This document shows, piece after piece, positions 55,820 to 64,000 of a stretch of DNA of 64,000 nt (position 1 is the stretch's first letter; every line of letters begins with the position of its first letter). The stretch covers positions 186,001 to 250,000 of the forward strand of contig DASWYF010000022.1 of assembly GCA_036405135.1 (NCBI GenBank), in the 5' to 3' direction. The translations under genes and the position numbers were made by a program. The notes beneath the pieces were generated by a model. That model did no database searches, was not told where the DNA came from, and saw only the letters and a program-made list of their open reading frames with translations. The DNA comes from Verrucomicrobiia bacterium (GTDB lineage: Bacteria; Verrucomicrobiota; Verrucomicrobiia; Limisphaerales; JAEYXS01).

Positions 55820-56437
55820 GTGATTGCGTTGATCGACTATGGCGCGGGTAATCTCCGCAGCGTGTATAAGGCCCTGAAGTTCCTCGGTGCAGACGTGCAG
55901 ATCGTCACGAAGCCGGAGGAGACGAAGGACGCTCACGCCATGGTGCTACCCGGTGTCGGCGCTTTCGATGATTGCATCAATGCCCTCCAAGGCCAGGCGA
56001 TGCTCCAATGCTCCCGCGATTTTATTAAATCCGGTCGACCTTTCCTCGGTATCTGCGTGGGCTACCAAGCCTTGTTCGAGAAGAGCGAAGAATTCAACAG
56101 TTGTGCCCTCGGCCTGAATGTCTTTGGCGGCAAAGTCGTGAAGTTTCCAGAGAACGCGGGCATCAAGATCCCGCAGATCGGCTGGAATCAGGTCTGGCAG
56201 AAGCGTGCCGATTGTCCGCTCTACAAGGGCATTGCTGACGGCAGCCATTTCTATTTCGTCCACAGCTTTTATCCGCAGCCGGTCGATCCCTCCATCGTGG
56301 CGACCACTACGGATTACGGTCTGGATTTCACCTCATCCGTCTGGCGCGATAACGTGTATGCCACGCAGTTCCATCCGGAGAAGAGCCAGAAAGCGGGCCT
56401 TCAGCTCCTGAAAAACTTCATCGATCTGGCGGAATAA
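55820..56437 (+). CDS. hisH: Imidazole glycerol phosphate synthase, glutaminase subunit
   Basis: 205 residues from GTG 55820. Class I glutamine amidotransferase: catalytic C79 in FLGICVGYQ, with H185 and E187 in QFHPEKSQ completing the triad. The N terminus [18 protein letters not shown] is the HisH signature. It supplies ammonia to HisF in histidine biosynthesis. HisF and other his genes are not in the window, so hisH is separate from a his operon here. Confidence 0.93.
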   Translation: MIALIDYGAGNLRSVYKALKFLGADVQIVTKPEETKDAHAMVLPGVGAFDDCINALQGQAMLQCSRDFIKSGRPFLGICVGYQALFEKSEEFNSCALGLNVFGGKVVKFPENAGIKIPQIGWNQVWQKRADCPLYKGIADGSHFYFVHSFYPQPVDPSIVATTTDYGLDFTSSVWRDNVYATQFHPEKSQKAGLQLLKNFIDLAE

Positions 56438-56691
56438 TTCCCCAGAGCGATAAGGCTATTTACCTGTATTGTGCCGTAGTCACGCAACGTGATTTGTTGC
56501 TTGGTTATTGGAGATTCTTTGGAGCTTTGAGCTTGGGATTTGGAGCTTATTTCCATTCCTTCGACATTCGGATTTGGTCATTCGTCATTCCCTGCCTTGT
56601 ATCTGGGCCATTCCTTTGCTACCTTGTCCCCCATTCGACACACGAACCGGTGAAGTTTCATCGGATAAATCGAACATTAACCAACACGAAT
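56438..56691. other. Intergenic region with AT-rich dispersed-repeat-like text
   Basis: No gene. Bases about 56510-56600 read as a degenerate relative of the low-complexity intergenic repeats common in this phylum (GGGATTTGGAGCTT, TCGTCATTCCC). The superoxide dismutase promoter must lie in the right part. Confidence 0.5.
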
Positions 56692-57315
56692 ATGGCTCAC
56701 GAATTACCGGCACTTCCCTACGCCAAAGACGCACTGGAACCCCACATCGACACGCAGACGATGGAGATCCATCACGGCAAGCATCACAATGCTTACGTGA
56801 CGAACCTGAACAAGGCTCTCGCCGGTTCCCCGGTGGAATCCAAGTCCATCGATGAACTCGTCAAAGACATCGCGAACGTTCCCGAGAACATCCGCGGACC
56901 CGTCCGTAACAACGGCGGCGGTCACTGGAACCACAGCTTCTTCTGGAAGCTCATGGGCCCCGGCGCGGGCGGCGCTCCGACGGGCAAGCTCGCTGACGCG
57001 ATCAACGCCACCTTCGGCAGCTTCGATGCTTTCAAAGAGAAGTTTGAAGCCGCTGGCACCACCCGCTTCGGCAGCGGCTGGGCCTGGCTCGTGGTGAACA
57101 GTGGCAAGCTGGAGGTCGTCTCCACCGCCAACCAGGACAACCCGCTCATGGGCAAGGCAGTCGCCGGTTGCGAAGGCAAGCCGGTCCTCGGCTGCGACGT
57201 GTGGGAACACGCCTACTACCTGAAGTACCAGAACCGCCGCCCGGATTACCTCAAGGCCTTCTGGAGCGTGGTGAACTGGAGCGAAGTATCCAAGAACTAC
57301 GAAGCGGCCTTGTAA
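56692..57315 (+). CDS. sodA: Superoxide dismutase, Fe/Mn family
   Basis: 207 residues from ATG 56692 ([20 protein letters not shown]). Metal ligands H27, H81 ([11 protein letters not shown]), D169 and H173 ([19 protein letters not shown]) are all present. It converts superoxide to oxygen and peroxide in the cytoplasm. The metal preference cannot be fixed from sequence alone; [11 protein letters not shown] and DVWEHAYY fit both forms. Stand-alone, closed by a hairpin terminator at 57340. Confidence 0.94.
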   Translation: MAHELPALPYAKDALEPHIDTQTMEIHHGKHHNAYVTNLNKALAGSPVESKSIDELVKDIANVPENIRGPVRNNGGGHWNHSFFWKLMGPGAGGAPTGKLADAINATFGSFDAFKEKFEAAGTTRFGSGWAWLVVNSGKLEVVSTANQDNPLMGKAVAGCEGKPVLGCDVWEHAYYLKYQNRRPDYLKAFWSVVNWSEVSKNYEAAL

Positions 57316-57339
57316 TCGACCTTCAAGTCATCTTTACGG

Positions 57340-57371
57340 AAAGCGCGGCCTGCAACGGTCGCGCTTTTTCT
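57340..57371 (+). terminator. Terminator of the superoxide dismutase gene
   Basis: Stem AAAGCGCGGCC/GGTCGCGCTTT (one G-U pair) with a six-base loop, followed by TTTCTTT. Plus-strand orientation. Confidence 0.8.
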
Positions 57372-57401
57372 TTATCCGCATTGGTTGGAAAACGGGCTCA
57401 G

Positions 57402-57440
57402 AAAAAATTGAAAGGCGCACAGACTTTCATCTGTGCGCCT
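57402..57440 (-). terminator. Terminator of the large repeat-protein gene
   Basis: Perfect 11-bp stem AGGCGCACAGA/TCTGTGCGCCT with a six-base loop. On the minus strand it is followed by TTCAATTTTTT, a proper T tract. It serves the leftward gene at 57492. Confidence 0.8.
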
Positions 57441-57491
57441 CTCGGTTCCCCAACCACCCCGCCTTTAACGGACAGGCGGGTAAATCACTCA

Positions 57492-60400
57492 TCAAGGTTC
57501 TATCACCACATCCCTGATCACGATCCGGAAGAAGACGTTGCCGCTGCTCTTCGGGACTGTGGAGCGGACTGTCACCTGTTTTGTCGCGCCCATATCCGTC
57601 TCCGTGGCGGCCGTAGGAATGGTCGAAGAGAAGGCGATGTTGCTTGAGGCGGTCACCACCACCTCCACATCTTCCACCCCATCCAGCACCATGGCGCGGA
57701 TGGCGTAGTAATCAGTCCCGCTTTCATTCACCACGATCTTCTCGATCACAGGTTTGCTGCCGGACTGGCCCGGATTGCTGCCGAAGACGTACTCCACGAT
57801 GTTTTTCACACCGTCACCATCGGCATCATCATCGGGTCCTAGATTGCCGCCCGCTATGAGCCCGTTCTCGGCCATCCACGATGTGAAGGTGAGCGGTTCA
57901 GCCACCGTAAGGACCGCATTCGCGCTGGTCACAGAACCGTTTCCGGCCGTCACCACTACATTGTATTCACCCGCATCATCCGCATCGATGTCGTTCAGCA
58001 CCAGTTGCGGAGTCGTCACGCCCAGTGGCGTTGTGCCCTTGCGCCAGCTGAAGGAGAAGGGCGCCTGGCCCACTGCCGCCACCGAGAAGGTGACCGTCTG
58101 GCCCGTTTGCGCCGTCTGGCTGGCCGGGTCTTGCACGATCTCCAAAGCCGGAGCCGTCGGAGGAGGACCATAAATACGTGCAATGTATGATCTGCTAGAG
58201 CCACCATAGCTGGTGAAATAGCCGCCGATAAGAAAATCACCAGTCGGCAGTTGGGCGACAGTGTAAACGACGTCGCTTGCTCCGGTAGTGGTGCCGAAAG
58301 ATGTATCCGTCGTGCCATCAGCGTTCAAGCGGGCCACGCGTTGCCGAGTGGTGCCGTTCACGGTCACAAAGTGACCCACGATGACGATCTTGTCATCGGA
58401 TTGGATGACCATGTCATGCACGTTCGCGTAGCTGTCCAAGACCGCATTGAAGGTTGTATCCACTGTTCCGTCCGCATTAAGACGGGCGATGCCATAGCGC
58501 GTATGGCTTGTGCCAGATGGGCTGTCTTTCACTGCGTTAAAGAAACCGATGACGATGATCTTGCCCGTGGACTGGAAGCCGATGTTGACGGGTCCGCTGG
58601 CCGCCGCATTCACCTGGGTGGTGAAGCTGGTATCCAAGGTGCCATTGGCCTGATAACGGACCAGACCCACATGCGTGCCGCCATCTCCCGTGCTGCCCAA
58701 CAGGCCGGAGGCAATCACGCTGCCATCTGGTGCCCTGACCGCGCTGCGCATGGTCGTGTTGGGATAGGAAGAAGGCACGAACGCAGTATCCAGCGTATGA
58801 TCCGCCTTGATCTTGGCGATGTAAGAACGGCTGACGGTATCAATGGTGGTAAAACTTCCCGCCAGGAAATATGAACCGTCCGGATTCACTGAGATGCCGT
58901 TACCATAGGAGTTGTTCTCACCGATGGTAGTGAAGGATGTCGGTGTGGGGCCAGTTTGGAGAACGTCTGCGCTGTTGAAGCGGGCCAGACCGTAGACGCC
59001 AATGCTGTTCACAAAGCTGAAATGACCACCGATCAGGAATCCGCCATCTGGCAGGAAACGCGTCACATTGGCGTTGCCATTGAAGCTCGGCGAGAAACTC
59101 GCATCCAACGTCAGGTCTTGATTGAGACGCATGAACTTGTTGCGCGTCTGGCTGTTATAGGAGGTGAATGAGCCGCTGACATAGACCCGGCCTTGGGCAT
59201 CGATGTCGATGCTGCGCACGGGTACGCCGCTCTGGCCTGACATGGTGGCCGGGGTGAAGCTGGTGTCCAACGTGCCTTGTGTTCCACCCGCAGCAGTAGG
59301 GACTGACATGGAAAGACCCGCTCCCGCGCTGATCACAGGACCGTAGACATTGTTGATCACCACATCATACATGGCCGCGTCGTTGGCGCTCACGGCGTTG
59401 ATCGTATAACTCGCGCCCGTGGCGCCGGAGATGTTGTTGCCGTTCTTGCGCCATTGGTAGGTGACGGGCAGGGCGCCGGCAGCAGTGACACTGAATGTCG
59501 CCGACTGCGCCAGATTCTTCACAATGCTCTGCGGTTGCTGGCTGATGATGATGTTACCCAGCACCGTCAACGTGGCCGGATTGCTCGGCTTGGAGCCAGA
59601 GGCATTCGAGATGATGACACGATAGACACCCGAAGCCGAATCCGGCACTGAGTTCAGCGTGAGCGTCGCCCCCGTTTCACCCGTCAGATCGTCACCGTTC
59701 TTCTGCCACTGATAGCTGACCGAAGAGGTGCCTAGCGCGGAAGCGGTGAAAGTCACCGTGGTACCGCGATTGACCGTTTGAGAGAGCGGGTGCTGTATGA
59801 ATGACAGATCCGGCGTCTCACCGAAGAGACGCGTCAGATAAGAAACCGTCACACCGTCGTAGGCATTGAACTGGCCAGCCAGCCAGATCTTCCCATCCGG
59901 TGCCACCTTGATGCTCAAAGCGTAATTGAGATTGTTGTTGTTATAATACAGCTCCGTGCCGGAATCGAAACTTGTATCCAAAGTGCCCGTGGCGTTCAGC
60001 CGGGCGAGTTGGTAATGAGTCTGTCCGGTCACCACCACGGTGAAGCCACCGCTGATGATCACCTTGCCGTTCTGTTGCACGGCGAAGGAAGTCGGTGTTG
60101 CGCTCAAATTGGCCGGCGGAATGAAGTTCGAGTCCGCCGTGCCATCCGTGTTCAGGCGTGCCAGATAACGGCGTGATTGCCCGCCGATGGCCGTGAAGCT
60201 GCCCAAGGCGAATATCCTTCCGTCCTCCAGAAGTTGGAGTCTGGAAACTGTTGCATTTGGCAGAGGAGCATAGCTCGTGTCCAATGTCTCATTGGCATTG
60301 AAGCGGGCCATGCGTGCGTGGGCCGTCAGGTATGAGGTGCCGTTGTGTGCGCCGGCAAAATTACCTGCGGCCACGAATTTGCCATCCGCTTGCAAGATCA

Positions 60401-63400
60401 AGGCGTTCACATCACCGTTCACTTTGGCAGCGAAGGTCGGGACAGGTATGCCGTTGGCATTCAGCTTTGCAAGATATTGGTATGTTACCGAATTATAGGT
60501 CGTGTTGAATGCACCACCAATGATAACGGAGCCATCTTCCAGGCCGATGGCGGCATTGATGGTCGTGTTCAACGGACACTGGAAGGTGGTGTCCAGAGAG
60601 CCATCCGCATTCAAACGCACAAGTCGTTGGTAAGCGCTATTATCATTCACCGCAGTAAAGCTGCCGCCCACCAGGTATTTGCCGGAAGGCAATGGCCAGA
60701 TGTAATTGACAATGCTGTTGAACTTGGCCAAGCCCGGCGTGACCACATTCGTTCCGTTCGCATCCAAACGCGCAAAATAATTGCTGTTCACACCCGCGAT
60801 ACTAGTGAACTGGCCGCCCACCAAGGCTCCTCCATCTGGCAAAAGGGCCAGATCATATACGTAGTGGTTGGCTCCCGACGGCTGACGGAAAGATGTATCC
60901 CGGCCCGCCGCTGGTATTGTGACGGTCACGGCCATCGCAACAGTCATCGTGTCGCCGAGGCTGCTCTGGATCGTCAGTTGATATGTCCCTGCATCAGCGG
61001 CTTGCACGCCGTTGATGGCCAGAGCTGCGGTGCTTGCCCCGCTGATGGTGCCGCCATTGCTGACGACGTTGCCATTCTTGCGCCAGGTGTAGGTCGCGGT
61101 GGAGATGGCTTTTATCTTCGGCGCGAACACCACATTGCTGCCCGCGATGACATTCGTGCTGGAGGAGAGATTGATCTGGATGAGCGGTGCTCCCAGCACA
61201 GTGAGTGAGGCCGGCTTGCTGAAGGCTTCGCCTGCAAGGTTGGTGATGCGCAGGGAATAGAGCGCGTCATCGGCGGGTTGAGCACCGGTGATGCTCAGCG
61301 TCGCCGTGGTCGCGCCGGAAACTGTGCCACCATTGCTCAACGGTTGGCCGTTCTTCAACCACTGATAGCTGATGGTAGAACTGCCGTAAGTGGTCGCCGC
61401 GAACTGGGCGTTTTGGTCTTGATCGATGGTATTGGAGACCGGATGCGTCAGGAAGGCCAGATGCACCGGGTCGTTATTCACCTTGGCGATTTTGCCTTTG
61501 GTCGGAACGGAAGCGTTATAGTTGCCAAAATCGCCTGCGATGATCAATTCCCCGTTCGCTGCCAATGCGCCGGCGTAGATGTATTGGTTTGAATTTCCAA
61601 TGCCTGTGCCTGGATCGAACGTGGAGTCTGTGGTGCCGTCCGGGTTTAGGCGTACGATACCCGGATTGCCGCGACCGAAGGCCAAAATCTTGCCATCACT
61701 TTGGAGCTCAAGGTCGCGTGCGTTAGCCCGGCTTTGGCCCGGCAAATTCGGGTTGAAGGTCGTGTCGATGGTGCCATCGGCAAAATAACGGGCGAAGCCG
61801 TAATGCGGGTTGACACCGCCGATGTAGGTAAACGAGCCACGGATCAAGACGCTGCCATCTAATTCTTCAGCCATGGCATAGATTTCGCTGTTATGCGAGT
61901 TGGAGATGTTGAAGGTCCGATCCCAACTGCCGTTGGCATTCAGACGGATGGCGACGAACGCGGTCTGGCCGTTCACTTGGTTGAAGTAACCGCCCACCAT
62001 ATACTTCCCATTGTTCAAACGGATGATTCGGTGGGCATAGGAGTTCGGACTGGGAGGAGTGAACGTATTGTCGATAGCCCAAAAGGTGCCGTTAAAGCGA
62101 TACTTCCGTATAAAGCCAGAGTTGATGCTACTTCCGCCGACGACTATGAAGCTGCCATCCGGCTCTGCAATGATGTCATTAAAAGTTCCGGAAACACTGG
62201 TTATATATGTTCCAACGCCGGTGTTATCGTAGAGATAAATGCCACCAGACGATCCGTTGTGCAGCGACATCAGAATCCTTCCGTCAGGAAGAACCGCGAG
62301 ACGTCGGCTGCCGAGAGTGGGACTGGAGATGCCCGATGGAATGGCGGTGGTCGGTGCGAAGGTTATATTAACTGTGCCATCTGCATTCAGGATGGCAATT
62401 TGGTGACGGTTGAGTCCGCCAGCAGTCGTGAATCCACCACTGACCACCATTTTGCCATCCGGCAACATCAAGATGTTGTCCAAACTGGATGAGAATGCGG
62501 GCACTCCCCATACTGTGTTCACCGAACCCGGCTGTATGATGACGCTCACCAGGGCGGCGGAGGAATCTGTATTGCCCAAAGAATCTGTCACTTTGACATA
62601 ATAGCTGCCGGAGTCTCCCACCACGGCGTTCACGATGGTCAAAGTCGCCGTCTGTGCCCCGCTGATGTTCCCGCCATTGCTCACGGGAGAACTGCCCTTA
62701 TACCATTGATAGGTCAAAGTGCCGTTGCCCAGTGCCGTGACACCCAGAGTGATTGTCTGTGTCGTCACCACATTGGTGGTCGCAGGTTGCACCAAAATCA
62801 TCGGTGCCGTGATCGGGGTGACGTTGAATGCCGGGCTGGGTTGTGAACCGGACAGATTCGTGATGACCACATGATAGTCACCCGCATTGCCGACCGTCAC
62901 ACCCGTGATGGTAAGCGTGGCTGTCTGCGAACCGGAGATATTGCCAGTGTCGCTGAGCGGGGAACTGCCCTTATACCATTGATAGGAAACCGCCGAAGTG
63001 CCGATGGCCGACGCGCGCAGCACTAACGTGCTGCCCAAAGCCGGAGCGGTGCTGCTAGGTGTCTGGACAAATGCCAGGGCCGGCATCTCGTTCAACAGCT
63101 TGGCCACATACTTGCGGTACTGCCGGTCAAAATCATAGAAATCGCCCACGACGGCGATCTTGCCATCCGGCAGCAAGGCCAAGTCGGTGACTTCAGGATC
63201 AAGACGCGCACCGAACCCGGTGTTGGCTTGGAACGCAAGATCGCCTGAGCCATCTGCATTAAGCCGCATGACACCACTGGCCAGGCTGCCTGAGAAAGTG
63301 GTGAACGCACCACCCACCACGATCTTGCCGCCGGGCAGAAGCAGCACATCATTGATGTGGCTGTTGAACTGGCTGTCGATGACGAAGCCAGTGTCCACAT

Positions 63401-64000
63401 TGCCGTCCGCATTGAACCGAGCCAGATACTTGCGGGTCTGTCCCCCCACAGTCTGGAACGCGCCACCGGCAATGATTTTGCCGTCCGGCTGCAGGGCCAG
63501 GGAGTAAACCACGTTGTCGATGCTCGGAGGCGTGAAGGTGGTGTCCAGGGTGCCGTTAAGATTCAAACGCACGATTTTAGAGACGGTCGTGCCCTGATAT
63601 TTGGTGAACGCACCGCCTACGAGCAATTTGCCATCCGGCTGGACCACCACAGAATGGACTGCTGGACCGAACGCGCCGTTGATGAAACCTGTCCCGGCAT
63701 AAAACGTGTTATCGATGCTGCCGTCGGAGTTCAATCGCACGATTCCGCTGCGGCTTTGTCCGCCAATGCTGGTGAATTCACCTGTCAGGATGATCTTGCC
63801 GTCCGGCAGGGCGAGGAAGTCCAGCACCTCATCATTCGGGCCGGTGCCTGCATTGAAGGTGCCGTCCACCGTGCCATTGGTGTTCAGGCGCTTCACACCC
63901 AAGCTGTCGGCCACGATCAGCCTGCCATCCCCCAGTACCGCGAACCGGTAATAGCCGCCCGTGCTGATGGTGAATCCCGTGTCCGTGGAACCGTCGGCGT
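57492..64000 (-). CDS. Giant delta-60 repeat / Ig-like surface protein, partial at right edge
   Basis: At least 2169 residues; the reading frame continues past position 64000 (upstream codons read ADGSTDTGFTISTGGYYRFAVLGDG), so the start is outside. The protein is made of delta-60-type repeats of about 55-60 residues (pattern PDGKIIxGGxFTxxxGxxRxxxARLNxDGxxDxxF) in blocks separated by pairs of Ig-like domains (pattern QPxSQTVxxGxxVTFxxxAxGxxPxxYQWxKNGxxLxGATxxTLTxxxVxxxDAGxYxVVVxNxxG). At the C terminus there is a short DDDADGDGVKNIVEYVFGSNP calcium-like segment and a final beta domain; no sorting anchor is seen. It is a large extracellular or surface protein, role unknown. Intergenic repeats do not interrupt it. 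Confidence 0.88.
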   Translation of the reverse strand, partial: ADGSTDTGFTISTGGYYRFAVLGDGRLIVADSLGVKRLNTNGTVDGTFNAGTGPNDEVLDFLALPDGKIILTGEFTSIGGQSRSGIVRLNSDGSIDNTFYAGTGFINGAFGPAVHSVVVQPDGKLLVGGAFTKYQGTTVSKIVRLNLNGTLDTTFTPPSIDNVVYSLALQPDGKIIAGGAFQTVGGQTRKYLARFNADGNVDTGFVIDSQFNSHINDVLLLPGGKIVVGGAFTTFSGSLASGVMRLNADGSGDLAFQANTGFGARLDPEVTDLALLPDGKIAVVGDFYDFDRQYRKYVAKLLNEMPALAFVQTPSSTAPALGSTLVLRASAIGTSAVSYQWYKGSSPLSDTGNISGSQTATLTITGVTVGNAGDYHVVITNLSGSQPSPAFNVTPITAPMILVQPATTNVVTTQTITLGVTALGNGTLTYQWYKGSSPVSNGGNISGAQTATLTIVNAVVGDSGSYYVKVTDSLGNTDSSAALVSVIIQPGSVNTVWGVPAFSSSLDNILMLPDGKMVVSGGFTTAGGLNRHQIAILNADGTVNITFAPTTAIPSGISSPTLGSRRLAVLPDGRILMSLHNGSSGGIYLYDNTGVGTYITSVSGTFNDIIAEPDGSFIVVGGSSINSGFIRKYRFNGTFWAIDNTFTPPSPNSYAHRIIRLNNGKYMVGGYFNQVNGQTAFVAIRLNANGSWDRTFNISNSHNSEIYAMAEELDGSVLIRGSFTYIGGVNPHYGFARYFADGTIDTTFNPNLPGQSRANARDLELQSDGKILAFGRGNPGIVRLNPDGTTDSTFDPGTGIGNSNQYIYAGALAANGELIIAGDFGNYNASVPTKGKIAKVNNDPVHLAFLTHPVSNTIDQDQNAQFAATTYGSSTISYQWLKNGQPLSNGGTVSGATTATLSITGAQPADDALYSLRITNLAGEAFSKPASLTVLGAPLIQINLSSSTNVIAGSNVVFAPKIKAISTATYTWRKNGNVVSNGGTISGASTAALAINGVQAADAGTYQLTIQSSLGDTMTVAMAVTVTIPAAGRDTSFRQPSGANHYVYDLALLPDGGALVGGQFTSIAGVNSNYFARLDANGTNVVTPGLAKFNSIVNYIWPLPSGKYLVGGSFTAVNDNSAYQRLVRLNADGSLDTTFQCPLNTTINAAIGLEDGSVIIGGAFNTTYNSVTYQYLAKLNANGIPVPTFAAKVNGDVNALILQADGKFVAAGNFAGAHNGTSYLTAHARMARFNANETLDTSYAPLPNATVSRLQLLEDGRIFALGSFTAIGGQSRRYLARLNTDGTADSNFIPPANLSATPTSFAVQQNGKVIISGGFTVVVTGQTHYQLARLNATGTLDTSFDSGTELYYNNNNLNYALSIKVAPDGKIWLAGQFNAYDGVTVSYLTRLFGETPDLSFIQHPLSQTVNRGTTVTFTASALGTSSVSYQWQKNGDDLTGETGATLTLNSVPDSASGVYRVIISNASGSKPSNPATLTVLGNIIISQQPQSIVKNLAQSATFSVTAAGALPVTYQWRKNGNNISGATGASYTINAVSANDAAMYDVVINNVYGPVISAGAGLSMSVPTAAGGTQGTLDTSFTPATMSGQSGVPVRSIDIDAQGRVYVSGSFTSYNSQTRNKFMRLNQDLTLDASFSPSFNGNANVTRFLPDGGFLIGGHFSFVNSIGVYGLARFNSADVLQTGPTPTSFTTIGENNSYGNGISVNPDGSYFLAGSFTTIDTVSRSYIAKIKADHTLDTAFVPSSYPNTTMRSAVRAPDGSVIASGLLGSTGDGGTHVGLVRYQANGTLDTSFTTQVNAAASGPVNIGFQSTGKIIVIGFFNAVKDSPSGTSHTRYGIARLNADGTVDTTFNAVLDSYANVHDMVIQSDDKIVIVGHFVTVNGTTRQRVARLNADGTTDTSFGTTTGASDVVYTVAQLPTGDFLIGGYFTSYGGSSRSYIARIYGPPPTAPALEIVQDPASQTAQTGQTVTFSVAAVGQAPFSFSWRKGTTPLGVTTPQLVLNDIDADDAGEYNVVVTAGNGSVTSANAVLTVAEPLTFTSWMAENGLIAGGNLGPDDDADGDGVKNIVEYVFGSNPGQSGSKPVIEKIVVNESGTDYYAIRAMVLDGVEDVEVVVTASSNIAFSSTIPTAATETDMGATKQVTVRSTVPKSSGNVFFRIVIRDVVIEP

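Overview
The window looks like a chromosomal segment of a Verrucomicrobiota bacterium, most plausibly of the Pedosphaera/Limisphaera type. No rRNA is present to prove this. The evidence is the gene content: a pseudopilin-like protein with the G^FTLIELL cleavage site, a PQQ propeller enzyme with an inserted cytochrome c, a giant delta-60/Ig-like repeat protein ending in a DDDADGDG segment, Sel1 and HEAT repeat proteins, and several copies of the GGGAAACATCGAAC-type intergenic repeat that is common in this phylum. Genes are mostly single or in short operons, and many encode exported proteins.

1-12.5 kb: an acetyltransferase, an exported M14 carboxypeptidase-like protein, and a minus-strand run made of a dihydroorotate dehydrogenase-like/membrane fusion, an exported PQQ-cytochrome c protein and an overlapping pseudopilin. 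Then come a low-complexity exported protein, a cupin, an exported FAD oxidoreductase and a single-domain response regulator. 11.6-18.1 kb: a LysR regulator divergent from a DapA-family aldolase, followed by a YhcG-type nuclease, an OYE-family flavin oxidoreductase, a DUF423 membrane protein and an aldo/keto reductase. 18.2-23.7 kb: a proline/alanine-rich protein, a HEAT-repeat protein with a truncated second copy of its 5' end, aminopeptidase P and a coiled-coil protein. 23.9-33.6 kb: a tightly packed co-directional set of an ECF sigma factor, a membrane partner that may be its anti-sigma factor, two exported proteins (one CsgG/LpoB-like) and two Sel1-repeat proteins, the second 1635 residues long. 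33.6-40.8 kb: a gene broken by an amber codon, an aldo/keto reductase, a small BamE-like protein, a SNF2 helicase and a fibronectin-type protein.

41.2-44.4 kb holds the main discovery: a stand-alone type V CRISPR locus. The 876-residue minus-strand effector carries the C-terminal architecture of Cas12e (CasX): RuvC D562/E648/D826, a CxxC...CxxC nucleic-acid loading domain, and the FGKRQGRE and IGVDRGE blocks. It is about 110 residues shorter than the described Cas12e proteins. The whole deficit lies at the N terminus, where the non-target-strand-binding (NTSB) domain should be. Downstream on the same strand are a candidate tracrRNA and a five-repeat array of 36-nt hairpin repeats plus a truncated terminal repeat. 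No cas1, cas2 or cas4 is visible in the window.

44.4-45.8 kb is a gene-free island of small repeats. 45.8-64 kb: an App1-type phosphatase, a TPR membrane protein, UDP-glucose dehydrogenase, a Nudix hydrolase, an RlmI-like methyltransferase, BioD, a CehA/McbA-type PHP metallohydrolase, an Nramp-related transporter, HisH, superoxide dismutase, and the large repeat protein that runs off the right edge.
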